Positions 41,203-50,136 of a stretch of DNA of 64,000 nt are shown piece by piece; position 1 is the first letter of the stretch, and each line of letters starts with the position of its first letter. The DNA is from Dokdonella sp. (GTDB lineage: Bacteria > Pseudomonadota > Gammaproteobacteria > Xanthomonadales > Rhodanobacteraceae), in contig NZ_JAHCAQ010000002.1 in assembly GCF_019634845.1 (NCBI RefSeq), forward strand, positions 1-64,000. Direction: 5' to 3'. The notes beneath the pieces are model-generated. The model had not been told where the DNA came from, ran no database searches, and was given only the letters and a program-made list of their open reading frames with translations. Position numbers and translations under genes: made by a program.

Positions 41203-43620
41203 TCAGTCCGGCGCCAGATTCTGGTAGATCTCTTCTTCCTGCAGGAAATGCAGGCGCAAAATCGCATCGAGCGCATGCAACGTGCGCTGCAGTTCCTGCC
41301 GTGCGCGCGCATCGACCTGCGGCGCTGACAGCCCAGCGACGAGGCCAGCCAGACGACGGTGCAGGCGGAAGATTTCCCGGTGACTGCGACTCATCGCCGC
41401 CAGCGGGTCGTCGCCGCCGAGCAAGGCGGCGATCTGCGGATAGACCTCGTGGTCGTCGGCCTGCTCGTGCGGCAGCACGCGTTCGCGCAGCATCGCCTCC
41501 ACCTCCCGCACGGCGGCAACGAACGCGTCGCCCTGCAGTGTCGGCAGGCGATCGGCCACTGCGCTGAGGCGGTCGAGCACGGGCTCGAGTTCGCGGTGCT
41601 CGGCATGCAAATGCTCGACCTGCGCCGGATCGAGGCGATACTGGCTCGTGCGCAGCGGCTGGATGCGCAGCACGCGCAGCGCATTGAGAATCACCGCCAC
41701 ATCGATCGCCTCCTGCAGCGCCGCGCCATACAACGGCGGCAGGTAGCCGAGCGCGGCCACAGCCATCGCCAACAACGACAAGCCCATGCCCGCGAATACA
41801 CTCTGCAGCGCGATCCGGCGCGTGTCGCGCGCGATGCGCAGCGCCTCGGCCAGGCGATCGAGGCGGTCGGCGATGAGGACGATGTCGGCCGCCTCGGCCG
41901 AGGCGGTGGCACCGCGTGCGCCCATCGCCACGCCGACGTCGGCGGCGGCCAGCGCGGGCGCGTCGTTGATGCCGTCACCCACCATCACGGTGCGCCCGTT
42001 GGCACGCGCGGCCTTGATCACCGCGAGCTTGCCGGCCGGCGTGTGCTCGGCCAGCACCTCGTCCACACCCAGGCCCGCGCCGATCGCCTCGGCCACTTCG
42101 CGGCGATCGCCCGTGAGCATCACGATGCGGCCGATGCCACTGCGCCGCAGCAGGCGCAGCGCGCGCGGCGCTTCCACGCGCAGCTGGTCGGCCAGCAACA
42201 ACATGCCGGCAAACTGTCCATCGACCGCAACCAGCACCGCCGACGCGCCCTCGTTGAGTGAACGCTCCAGCAGCGCGCGCATCGGCAGCGGCACGCTCGC
42301 CACGCGGCTCACGTAATCGAGCGAGCCCACGCTCACGCGCGCGCCATCGATGCGGCCGCTGATGCCGGCGCCGGCACTCTCGCTGACTTCCCGCGGTACC
42401 TGCAGCGCGAGCTGGCGTTGGCGCGCGGCGCCGACCACGGCGGTCGCGATCACGTGGCTCGACAACTGCTCCAGCGAGGCCGCCAGCGCAAGCAGGTGGT
42501 CGGCATCCGCCGTGGCCACGCCTTCGATGCCGATCAGGCGCGCCTGACCGCCGGTCAATGTTCCGGTCTTGTCGAAAAACAGGGTCTGGCTCGCCGCGAG
42601 GCCTTCGAGGGCGGCGCCGTCCTTGACCAGGATGCCGCGGCGCGCACAGCGCGAAATGCCGGCCACGACGGCGATCGGCACGGCCAGCAGCAGTGGACAG
42701 GGCGTGGCCACCACCAGCACCGCGAGCGCGCGCAGCGGATCGCCGCTCACGAGCCAGGCCAGCGCCGCCAGCAGCAGCGCGAGCGGCACGAACCACAGCG
42801 CGTAGCGATCGGCGAGCCGCACCGCTGGCGCGCGTGATTGCTGCGCCGCTTCGACCAGGCGCACCACGGCCGCGAACGTGCTGTCGGCAACGACCGCAGT
42901 GGCCACCATGTCGAACGCATCGCCGGCGTTGATCGCGCCACTGCGCAGGCGATCGCCACGCAACCAGGTCACCGGCAGCGACTCGCCGGTGAGCGTGGAC
43001 TCGTCGAGCACGGCGCGCTCGGCGGTGAGCGTGCCATCGACCGCGAGCACCTCGCCGTGACGCACCACGAGGCGGTCGCCCGGCGCGATCGCCTCGAGCG
43101 GGATGTCGACGAGCCCGCCGCCCTCATAGCGCTGCGCACTGCGCGGCGCATGCGCGAGCAATGCCGACAGCTCGCGCCGCGCGCGCCGTTCGGCATGACT
43201 CTCCAGCAGCGTGCCGCCAGCGAACATGAGCGCGATCACGGCGGCGGTCAGATGCTCGTGCAGCAGCAGTGCGCCGCCGATTGCGACCAGCGCCAGCACA
43301 TCGACCCCGGCCTCGCGCCGCCGCAGCGCGCCCAATACCTGCCACGCCAGCGGCAGCAGCGCCGCGATCGCCGCGAGGATCCAGGCCGCGGTGGCGACGG
43401 CACGCTCGCCGAGCAGCCACGTGAGCGCACCGAGCACGAGCCCGCCACCGCAGATGACGAAAACGCCCAGATCCACACGCCAGCGATCGAACACGGCCAG
43501 CCCCGCATGACACGCCGGCGCGAAGCCCGTCCGCAACGCGTGGTGCCGCCGCCGGCAACCGGCACCACACGCGAGCATACGTGTTTGCGGCGACGCTGTG
43601 CAGCCGCGCCAGCACCTCAT
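41203..43620 (-). CDS. P1B-type metal ATPase with C-terminal hemerythrin domain (P1B-5-like)
   Basis: Metal-exporting ATPase, 805 aa from the ATG at 43620, which overlaps the cytochrome b561 stop (ATGA); 43575 is another possible start. No N-terminal HMA domain, but a CWRGC motif. Motifs: actuator STLTGES, transmembrane metal site ATPCPLLLAVP, phosphorylation site FFDKTGTLTGG, nucleotide domain with SSHV in place of the usual HP, and VGDGINDAPAL. After the last helices comes a hemerythrin (HHE) domain (about 660-800): HAEHRELEP, LPHEQADDHEVYP and LRLHFLQEEEIY carry His and Glu for a di-iron site. TPC plus hemerythrin defines the P1B-5 group, associated with Fe/Ni in earlier studies. The hemerythrin domain may sense iron or oxygen. 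It is convergent with the iron-type cytochrome operon. Confidence 0.88.
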   Translation of the reverse strand: MRCWRGCTASPQTRMLACGAGCRRRHHALRTGFAPACHAGLAVFDRWRVDLGVFVICGGGLVLGALTWLLGERAVATAAWILAAIAALLPLAWQVLGALRRREAGVDVLALVAIGGALLLHEHLTAAVIALMFAGGTLLESHAERRARRELSALLAHAPRSAQRYEGGGLVDIPLEAIAPGDRLVVRHGEVLAVDGTLTAERAVLDESTLTGESLPVTWLRGDRLRSGAINAGDAFDMVATAVVADSTFAAVVRLVEAAQQSRAPAVRLADRYALWFVPLALLLAALAWLVSGDPLRALAVLVVATPCPLLLAVPIAVVAGISRCARRGILVKDGAALEGLAASQTLFFDKTGTLTGGQARLIGIEGVATADADHLLALAASLEQLSSHVIATAVVGAARQRQLALQVPREVSESAGAGISGRIDGARVSVGSLDYVSRVASVPLPMRALLERSLNEGASAVLVAVDGQFAGMLLLADQLRVEAPRALRLLRRSGIGRIVMLTGDRREVAEAIGAGLGVDEVLAEHTPAGKLAVIKAARANGRTVMVGDGINDAPALAAADVGVAMGARGATASAEAADIVLIADRLDRLAEALRIARDTRRIALQSVFAGMGLSLLAMAVAALGYLPPLYGAALQEAIDVAVILNALRVLRIQPLRTSQYRLDPAQVEHLHAEHRELEPVLDRLSAVADRLPTLQGDAFVAAVREVEAMLRERVLPHEQADDHEVYPQIAALLGGDDPLAAMSRSHREIFRLHRRLAGLVAGLSAPQVDARARQELQRTLHALDAILRLHFLQEEEIYQNLAPD

Positions 43621-44159
43621 CCGGCGCGCTTGCGCCCCGTGAACATCGCCCGCACGAGGTTTTCGCGGTGCCGCACACTGCTCAAGATCACGCCGGCCAC
43701 GTGCAGGCCGACGAAGACCAGCGTGGTGGTTGCGAACAACTCGTGCACCTCCTCGAGCAGTTCGCTGCCCCAGCCGACGTCGGTGGTCTGCAGCCAACCG
43801 GTGGCGCCGGTGGCGGTCAGCAACAGCAACAGCGCGAGGATCATCGCCGCACCGGCCGGGTTATGGCCGAGATGGCGCACCTCGCGGCGCGCCATCACGT
43901 CCCGCAGGTAGGCGAGCAGGCTGTGCGGCGAGGGCACGAAGTCCGTGAATCGCGCATGGGCGGTACCGGCGAACCCCCACGCGATCCGGAACGCGACAAG
44001 GCCGACCACACCATAGCCGAACGCCTGATGCAGGCTGCCGCCGTCCTCAGCGAGCAGCCACGCACCGGCGAAGGCGATCACGAGCGACCAATGAAACACC
44101 CGCACCGCGATGTCCCATACGAGCACCGTAGCGTGGCCGACCGGCGAGGATGTGCTCAT
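43617..44159 (-). CDS. Cytochrome b561-family membrane protein
   Basis: Di-haem b membrane protein, 180 aa, ATG at 44159. Four helices with His ligands in VRVFHWSLVI, GSLHQAFGYG and GLHVAGVIL. The short VRHRENLVRAMFTGRK C-terminal motif is typical of the b561/Ni-Fe-hydrogenase-type cytochrome b subfamily. It accepts electrons from quinol or an exported partner. The gene overlaps the PepSY gene by 4 bp and the ATPase gene by 4 bp. This order (PepSY, cytochrome b, divergent two-component system) recurs in proteobacteria. Confidence 0.9.
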   Translation of the reverse strand: MSTSSPVGHATVLVWDIAVRVFHWSLVIAFAGAWLLAEDGGSLHQAFGYGVVGLVAFRIAWGFAGTAHARFTDFVPSPHSLLAYLRDVMARREVRHLGHNPAGAAMILALLLLLTATGATGWLQTTDVGWGSELLEEVHELFATTTLVFVGLHVAGVILSSVRHRENLVRAMFTGRKRAG

Positions 44160-44443
44160 TTTGCGCCCGCCTGGCTGACCACGTGTGCGTCGGCGGGACT
44201 GACGAACAGCTCGACCTTCGCCCCATCCTTGTCGCGCGCGTACACCTCGTAACAGGTCCCGCTGGACTTGACCTTGCCGACCACGTAACCCTGCGCCTCG
44301 AAGCGCACCTTGACCTCGGTGGTGCTCAGCCATTCGGATTTGGGCTTGTCGGTGCAGTCGCCGTCGTAGGTGGAGGCATGCGCCGTTGGTGTGGCGGCGG
44401 CGAGCGCAAACGCGATGCCGAGAGGGAGCAGATTGACGTGCAT
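44156..44443 (-). CDS. Periplasmic PepSY-domain protein
   Basis: 95 aa with signal peptide GIAFALAAATPTAHA. One PepSY domain (KSEWLSTTEVKVRFEAQGY, VGKVKSSGTCYEVYARDKDG), two Cys. PepSY proteins bind and restrain exported peptidases or sense periplasmic redox and metals, and often sit with cytochrome b561 and a two-component system. First gene of the minus-strand operon, with a 186-bp gap to the divergent response regulator gene. Confidence 0.88.
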   Translation of the reverse strand: MHVNLLPLGIAFALAAATPTAHASTYDGDCTDKPKSEWLSTTEVKVRFEAQGYVVGKVKSSGTCYEVYARDKDGAKVELFVSPADAHVVSQAGAK

Positions 44444-44529
44444 GATGATTCCTCATTTCTGGAGTGATCCGGCGATTCCGGTGTGCCGCACGGCACAGCT
44501 GCACGGTGAGCGCGGCGGCTGAAGTCAGT

Positions 44530-44585
44530 CTTAAGGCCCCGTCGCGTGGGCGCCGGTGCAGCGTTGTGCTTCAGAAGCGCTTAAG
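44530..44585. promoter_or_regulatory. Paired CTTAAG sites in the divergent pepSY/response regulator control region
   Basis: CTTAAG occurs at 44530-44535 and 44580-44585, exactly 50 bp apart, in the shared control region of both operons. TTAA-containing half-sites are used by QseB/PmrA-type OmpR regulators. Only the two copies and their spacing are seen; binding is inferred. CTTAAG is rare in DNA this GC-rich. Confidence 0.45.
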
Positions 44586-44629
44586 CTGGGTCGACCATAC
44601 CGGTCGGCGTCCAACACGGAATCCCGACG

Positions 44630-45295
44630 ATGCGCCTCCTGCTGGTGGAAGACGATCCGCACTTGGGCAACGGCATCGAAGTCGGCCTCAGGCAGGCCGG
44701 CTTCGCGATCGACTGGGCCCACGACGGACGCAGCGCGCAACTCGCGCTGCAGACCACCGCCTACGAACTTGTCGTGCTCGACCTCGGCCTGCCCCGCGTG
44801 GACGGCATCGAGGTACTGCGCCAATTGCGCGCCCGAGGCAGTGACGTGCCGGTACTCATCCTGACCGCGCGCGATACCATTCCTGACCGCGTCGACGGGC
44901 TTGAGGCCGGCGCCGACGACTACCTCGTCAAGCCATTCGACCTCACCGAGCTCATCGCCCGTGTCCGCGCCCTGCTGCGCCGCGCGCACGGCCGCAGCGT
45001 CGATGCGATCCGCTATCGCGACCTCGTGCTGCAGCCGCAGAGCCTCACGGTGACGCGCGGGAGCGAGACGATCGCGTTGTCAGGGCGAGAGTGCGCGGTG
45101 CTCGTGGAACTGCTTGACCATCGAGGCACAGCGCTGTCGCGGACCCGGCTCGAGGAGAGCCTCTATGGCTGGAATGAGGAGATCGAGAGCAACGCGATCG
45201 AGGTGCACGTCCACAACCTGCGGCGCAAGCTCGGCAGCGAGCTGATCCGGACGATCCGCGGCGTGGGTTACCTGATTCCGCGGGATGAGCCATGA
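44630..45295 (+). CDS. OmpR-family response regulator (QseB/PmrA-like)
   Basis: 221 aa. The receiver has acidic pocket VEDDPHLG, phospho-acceptor Asp in LVVLDLGLPRVDG and LTARDTIPDRVDGLEAGADDYLVKPF (quoted in parts). The winged-helix output domain (about 125-220) contains SGRECAVLVELLDHRG and NAIEVHVHNLRRKLG. Translation of the kinase gene is coupled (ATGA at 45292-45295). The likely targets are its own operon and the divergent pepSY-cytochrome b-ATPase operon. Confidence 0.93.
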   Translation: MRLLLVEDDPHLGNGIEVGLRQAGFAIDWAHDGRSAQLALQTTAYELVVLDLGLPRVDGIEVLRQLRARGSDVPVLILTARDTIPDRVDGLEAGADDYLVKPFDLTELIARVRALLRRAHGRSVDAIRYRDLVLQPQSLTVTRGSETIALSGRECAVLVELLDHRGTALSRTRLEESLYGWNEEIESNAIEVHVHNLRRKLGSELIRTIRGVGYLIPRDEP

Positions 45296-46644
45296 CGCGG
45301 TTCTCGCTGCAACGCCGCCTGTTGCTGCTGCTGGTCGGCAGCGCGCTGTTGGTATGGGTGGCGATGCTGGTCGCGGGCCACGACAAGGCACGCGCCGAGA
45401 TCAATGAACTCGCCGACGTGCGCCTGCAGCAGGCCGCTCGCACCTTGCTCGTGCTCGACCTCAAACGGCTCGCGCGGCTTGTACAGGCTGGCGCGGCAGC
45501 AATGCAAGCGTTCGACGCCGACCGCGACGACAGCGTGCAGCCACTGGCGTTCCAGGTGTGGAACGATCGCGGCGAGCTGCTGCTGGCCAGTGCCGGCGCG
45601 CCGGCCATCCCGGATGCGGATGCGGACGGCTACGCCACGCGCACGATCGACGGGCGTGCCTGGCGCAGCTACAGCGTGGTGGACCGGCATCACGCCTACC
45701 GCGTGACCGTGCTCGAACCGCTGGACGTGCGCGAACACCCGGTGCGTGAGCTTACCGGACGCATGGGTCAGGTGCTGCTATGGTCGCTGCCGCTGCTCGC
45801 CCTGCTCACCTGGGCCAGCATCCGTCGAGGCCTGCAGCCACTGGCCCGGCTGTCGCACGCACTCGCCGCGCGCGATGCCGGCCGCCTCGAACCGTTGCAA
45901 GTGCAGCGGATACCGCGCGAGGTCGGCACACTGGTGGCAGCACTCAACGACCTGCTGGCGCGGCTCGCGCGCTCGCTCGATCGGGAACGCACGTTCACCG
46001 CAGATGCCGCGCACGAACTGCGCACGCCGCTGGCCGCGATCAAGGTGCAGGCCGAGGTCGCGCTGCGCGCCACGGACGAGGCGGCGCGACGCACGGCGAT
46101 CGCGCAGGTGATCGCCGCGGTCAATCGCACCAGCCACCTTGCGGAGCAATTGTTGCTGTTGGCGCGACTGGAGTACGCACCCGCTGGGGGGCAGGCCCAC
46201 ATGGATCTCGCGCAGCTCGCTGCCGACGCGATAGCGCGACACGCCGACGCAGCCCTCCGCGCCGGCATCGAGCTTGAGCTGAACGCGAGCGCAGGGTCGA
46301 CGCTGCGTGGCAACGCGGCGATGCTTTCGGTCCTCATCGATAACCTGCTCGACAACGCGATCAAGTACGGCAACCACGGCGGGCGTGCCGTGGTCGAGGT
46401 GCGGCCCGACGGCGATGTGTTGCTGCTGCGCGTGGCCGACGACGGTGCCGGCGTTGCACCGGACGAGCGCGAGCGCCTGCGCGACCGCTTCTTCCGCGGC
46501 AGCGACAACCGCGCCACCGGCAGCGGGCTGGGCTTGTCGATCGTCGATCGCGTCGCGGCCGCCCACCACGCGCGCGTCGAGTTTGGCAGCGGACTCACAC
46601 CCGGCTCCGGATTCGGCGTCAGCGTTCGCTTCACCCCTAGCTGA
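45292..46644 (+). CDS. Sensor histidine kinase (QseC-like)
   Basis: 450 aa. Two membrane helices (about 9-30 and 160-182) flank a periplasmic sensor loop of some 130 residues; then a HAMP-like linker, HisKA with AADAAHELRTPLAAIK-type H box (seen as ADAAHELRTPLAAIKVQ) and HATPase with IDNLLDNAIKYG, DDGAGVAPDE and GSGLGLSIVDRVAAAH. It forms a pair with the preceding regulator. The signal is unknown; the operon it faces suggests metal, iron or redox. Confidence 0.92.
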   Translation: MTRFSLQRRLLLLLVGSALLVWVAMLVAGHDKARAEINELADVRLQQAARTLLVLDLKRLARLVQAGAAAMQAFDADRDDSVQPLAFQVWNDRGELLLASAGAPAIPDADADGYATRTIDGRAWRSYSVVDRHHAYRVTVLEPLDVREHPVRELTGRMGQVLLWSLPLLALLTWASIRRGLQPLARLSHALAARDAGRLEPLQVQRIPREVGTLVAALNDLLARLARSLDRERTFTADAAHELRTPLAAIKVQAEVALRATDEAARRTAIAQVIAAVNRTSHLAEQLLLLARLEYAPAGGQAHMDLAQLAADAIARHADAALRAGIELELNASAGSTLRGNAAMLSVLIDNLLDNAIKYGNHGGRAVVEVRPDGDVLLLRVADDGAGVAPDERERLRDRFFRGSDNRATGSGLGLSIVDRVAAAHHARVEFGSGLTPGSGFGVSVRFTPS

Positions 46645-46675
46645 CCAGTCCGGACGCTGCCCGCTGCGGCGCCAC

Positions 46676-46720
46676 TTGCACGGCTCGCACTTTCTCTATA
46701 TGTTAGTAATTGCTCACTTA
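46676..46720 (+). promoter_or_regulatory. Promoter and probable TetR operator of the export operon
   Basis: TTGCAC at 46676-46681 and TATGTT at 46699-46704, 17 bp apart, make a plausible sigma-70 promoter. An imperfect palindrome TTAGTAATTGCTCACTTA (46703-46720; symmetric at TxAGTxA/TxACTxA) overlaps the -10 and the start point. It is AT-rich against GC-rich surroundings. This is the expected place for autorepression by the TetR protein that follows. Confidence 0.6.
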
Positions 46721-46734
46721 CTTTTGGATTGCCG

Positions 46735-47343
46735 GTGACCTCACGTCCGACCTATTTGCCAGCCGAAGAGCGCCGCACGGCTACCGTGGAAACCGTGGTC
46801 AAACTGGCGGCCGAGCAGAATCCGGCCGACATCACCACCACCGCGATTGCCGAGCGCATGGGACTGACCCAGGGCGCGCTGTTCCGCCACTTCCCCACCA
46901 AGGAAGCGATCCTCGAGGCGACCATGTCATGGGTCAGCCAGCGCCTGCTCGCACGCATCGACGAGGCTGCCGCCGCGGCAGGCTCGCCGCTTGCCGCGCT
47001 TGAGGCGGTGTTCATGGCCCACGTCGACTTCGTCGCGCGCCACCCCGGAGTGCCTCGGATGGTGTTCGCCGAACTGCAGCGCGGCCGCGACAGCCTGCCG
47101 CGCAAGCTCGTGCAGACGATGATCCGCCACTACGGTGAGCGGCTGCGCAAGCTGCTGGACGCGGGCAAGGCTGCGGGTGACATCGACCCGCAGCTCGATG
47201 TCGACGCCGCCGCGACGCTGTTCATCGGCACGATCCAGGGTCTGGTCGTGCAATCGCTGCTCGCCGGCGCCACCACGCGCATGCGCCGCGATGCCGCCGC
47301 GGCATTTGCGATCTACCGTCGTGGCATTGGGGTGCACCGATGA
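46735..47343 (+). CDS. TetR-family repressor (CecR-like)
   Basis: 202 aa from the GTG at 46735; a TTG at 46729 is also possible. The helix-turn-helix (TTTAIAERMGLTQGALFRHFPTKEAI) is quoted in part as ITTTAIAERMGLTQG and GALFRHFPTKEAILE. The C-terminal domain resembles CecR (YbiH) of enterobacteria, which controls the YbhGFSR exporter. Its stop overlaps the adaptor start (ATGA), so it is the first gene of the same operon. Confidence 0.9.
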   Translation: MTSRPTYLPAEERRTATVETVVKLAAEQNPADITTTAIAERMGLTQGALFRHFPTKEAILEATMSWVSQRLLARIDEAAAAAGSPLAALEAVFMAHVDFVARHPGVPRMVFAELQRGRDSLPRKLVQTMIRHYGERLRKLLDAGKAAGDIDPQLDVDAAATLFIGTIQGLVVQSLLAGATTRMRRDAAAAFAIYRRGIGVHR

Positions 47344-48365
47344 GCGGCCTAGCCCAGCGCACCGGCGTCAAACGCATCATCACCGCGCTCGTAGCGCTGC
47401 TGGTCATCGCGGCCACGGCGGCCGCTTGGATGTACCGCGGCCACAAATCCGGCACCACGCTGCGCCTGTATGGCAACGTCGACATCCGCGAGGTGCAGCT
47501 CGCCTTCCGCCAACCGGGTCGCATCGCGTCGATGGAGTTCGACGAGGGTGACACCGTCAGCCGCGGCGCGCGCCTCGCGACGCTCGATGCCCAACCCTAC
47601 GCCGATGCCCTGGCTGCCGCCGACGCCGCGGTACGGGTTGCGCAGGCGGAACTGACCAAGCTGCGACGCGGCCTGCGCCCGCAGGAGATCGATCAGGCCG
47701 AGCAGGCATACCACCAAGCGACTGCGACCGCGCGTGATGCCGAGCGCAACTTCCTGCGCCAGCAAAGCCTGCTCGCCACTGGCGCCAGCAGCCAGCGCAC
47801 CGTCGACGCGGCACGCACGCTGCGCGACCAGACTGCCGCCGCCGCCAAGTCCGCCGCTGCGGCGCTGTCGCAGGCACGCGAGGGCTTTCGCCATGAGGAC
47901 ATCACCGCTGCCGAAGCACGGGTCGCCGCGGCGCAGGCCACGCGTGCTCAAGCCGCCACTGCACTCGCCGACACCGAGCTGGTGGCGCCATCCACCGGCT
48001 CCGTGATCGCGCGCATTCGCGAGCCGGGCAGCATGGTCGCCAGCCAGACCCCGGTGTACAGCCTCAGCCTCGACCAACCGGTCTACGTGCGCGCCTATGT
48101 CGGCGAACCGCACCTGGGGCGTATCGCGCCGGGAATGCACGTGCAGGTGCGCACCGATTCCTCCGCGCACAGCTATCGCGGCCGGATCGGTTTCATCTCG
48201 CCGCGTGCGGAGTTCACGCCCAAGACGGTGGAGACACCCGACCTGCGCACCGACCTCGTGTACCGTCTTCGCATCGTCATCGAAGATGCCGATCTGGCGC
48301 TGCGCCAGGGCATGCCGGTGACGGTCGACATCGATGCCGGCGCGGCACCACCGCGGAGCCGCTGA
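47340..48365 (+). CDS. HlyD-family periplasmic adaptor (YbhG-like)
   Basis: Periplasmic bridge of an ABC-type exporter, 341 aa. N-terminal membrane anchor (IITALVALLVIAATAAAWMY), barrel-sandwich half-motifs (GRIASMEFDEGDTVSRGARL and APSTGSVIARIREPGSMV), and a long alpha-helical hairpin (about 90-215, rich in Ala, Gln and Arg). The gene sequence order TetR-adaptor-ATPase-permease-permease matches ybiH-ybhGFSR. Confidence 0.9.
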   Translation: MSGLAQRTGVKRIITALVALLVIAATAAAWMYRGHKSGTTLRLYGNVDIREVQLAFRQPGRIASMEFDEGDTVSRGARLATLDAQPYADALAAADAAVRVAQAELTKLRRGLRPQEIDQAEQAYHQATATARDAERNFLRQQSLLATGASSQRTVDAARTLRDQTAAAAKSAAAALSQAREGFRHEDITAAEARVAAAQATRAQAATALADTELVAPSTGSVIARIREPGSMVASQTPVYSLSLDQPVYVRAYVGEPHLGRIAPGMHVQVRTDSSAHSYRGRIGFISPRAEFTPKTVETPDLRTDLVYRLRIVIEDADLALRQGMPVTVDIDAGAAPPRSR

Positions 48366-48366
48366 G

Positions 48367-50136
48367 ATGTCGGTGGCAGGCCAGACCAGCCCATCCACGA
48401 TGACCGCCACGCCCGCACCGGCGGTGGTGATCGACGGGCTGCACAAGCAGTTCGGCGCACTCACCGCACTGCGCGCCGTCAGCGCCACCATCCATACCGG
48501 GCGTCTCACCGGCCTGGTCGGCCCCGATGGTGCCGGCAAGACCACGCTGCTGCGCATCCTTGCCGGACTCCTTACGCCGAGCACGGGACGTGCCAGCGTC
48601 GCGGGGCTCGATGTGGTCGTCGACAACGATGCGATCCACCACGCGACGGGCTACATGCCGCAGCGCTTTGGCCTGTATGAAGACCTCTCCGTGCTCGAGA
48701 ACATGCGTCTGTACGCGCGGCTGCGCGGGCTCGACACCACCCGCAACGCCGATCTGTTCGCCGAGCTGCTCGAGTTCACGCGGCTGGCGCCGTTCACCGC
48801 GCGGCTTGCGGGCAAGTTGTCGGGTGGCATGAAGCAGAAGCTCGGCCTCGCCTGCGCGTTGATGGCGCGGCCCAAGGTCTTGCTGCTCGACGAGCCCGGC
48901 GTGGGCGTCGACCCGGTGAGCCGTCAGGACCTGTGGCGCATGGTGCAGGCGCTCACCGACGATGGCATGGCCGTGGTGTGGTCCACGGCTTATCTCGACG
49001 AAGCCGAGCGCTGCGACAGCGTGTTGCTGCTCCACGAGGGCAGGCTGTTGTTCGACGGCCCGCCGCAGCGGCTCACCGCGCAGTTGCGTGAGCGCAGTTT
49101 CCGGCTCGAGAACGTCGGTGCCGGCCGCCGCGCGTTGCTGACCGCCGCACTGGACCTGGACAGTGTCAGCGACGGCGTGATCCAGGGCGCCGGCGTGCGC
49201 GTGGTGCTGCGAGCAGGTGCCGCCAGCAACGACATCCGTGCCCTCGCGGCACAGGCGCGGGTCGAGCTCGCCGCGGTCCCCGCGCGTTTCGAGGACGCCT
49301 TCATCGACCTGCTCGGCGGCGGCCCGGGCGGCACCTCTGCGCTCGCCGAACGGCTGCCGCCGGTGGAGCTGGATTCCCCAAGCGCGGTGTCGTGCCGCGA
49401 CCTGACCAAGCGTTTCGGTGACTTCACCGCCACCGACCGTGTGAGCTTCGAGGTCCGCCAGGGTGAAATCTTCGGCCTGCTGGGTCCGAACGGCGCGGGC
49501 AAGTCGACTACGTTCAAGATGCTGTGCGGCCTTCTCAAGCCCAGTTCGGGCCAGGCGCAGGTTGCGGGGCATGATCTGCGGCATGCGACGGGCGCGGCCA
49601 AGAGCCGGCTGGGCTACATGGCGCAGAAATTCTCGCTCTATGGGCTGCTGTCGGTGCGGCAGAACCTCGAATTCGCGGCCGGCGTGTACGGGCTGGACGG
49701 CGCCACGCGCCGCGGACGCATCGAAGACATGATCGACACCTTCGATCTCGGCCCGTGGCTGGCGGCGGCACCCGACGCGCTGCCGCTCGGCCACAAGCAG
49801 CGTCTGGCACTCGCCTGCGCGCTCATGCACCGGCCGCCGGTGCTGTTCCTCGACGAACCCACCTCGGGTGTCGACCCGATCACGCGCCGCGAGTTCTGGA
49901 CCCACATCAACGGCCTGTCGCGCAGGGGCGTAACGATCATGGTCACCACGCATTTCATGGACGAGGCCGAGTACTGCGACCGTGTGGCGATGCTGTACCG
50001 CGCGCGGCTCATCGCGCTGGACACGCCTGACCAGCTCAAGCGGCGCGCGATCGACAGCGCCCGACCCGACCCGACGATGGAGGATGCCTTCATCCATCTC
50101 GTCGAGGCCGCCGACCTGCAACTGGCCGCGGCATGA
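48367..50136 (+). CDS. Double ABC ATPase (YbhF-like)
   Basis: 589 aa with two nucleotide-binding domains in tandem, so one polypeptide supplies both ATPase sites. First: Walker A GPDGAGKTT, signature LSGGMKQKLGLA, Walker B VLLLDEPGVGVDP. Second: Walker A GPNGAGKST, signature altered to PLGHKQRLALA, Walker B VLFLDEPTSGVDP. The altered second signature is usual for YbhF. The gene begins 1 bp after the adaptor stop codon and overlaps the next gene by 4 bp. In E. coli YbhFSR exports cefoperazone, tetracycline and cations. Confidence 0.93.
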   Translation: MSVAGQTSPSTMTATPAPAVVIDGLHKQFGALTALRAVSATIHTGRLTGLVGPDGAGKTTLLRILAGLLTPSTGRASVAGLDVVVDNDAIHHATGYMPQRFGLYEDLSVLENMRLYARLRGLDTTRNADLFAELLEFTRLAPFTARLAGKLSGGMKQKLGLACALMARPKVLLLDEPGVGVDPVSRQDLWRMVQALTDDGMAVVWSTAYLDEAERCDSVLLLHEGRLLFDGPPQRLTAQLRERSFRLENVGAGRRALLTAALDLDSVSDGVIQGAGVRVVLRAGAASNDIRALAAQARVELAAVPARFEDAFIDLLGGGPGGTSALAERLPPVELDSPSAVSCRDLTKRFGDFTATDRVSFEVRQGEIFGLLGPNGAGKSTTFKMLCGLLKPSSGQAQVAGHDLRHATGAAKSRLGYMAQKFSLYGLLSVRQNLEFAAGVYGLDGATRRGRIEDMIDTFDLGPWLAAAPDALPLGHKQRLALACALMHRPPVLFLDEPTSGVDPITRREFWTHINGLSRRGVTIMVTTHFMDEAEYCDRVAMLYRARLIALDTPDQLKRRAIDSARPDPTMEDAFIHLVEAADLQLAAA

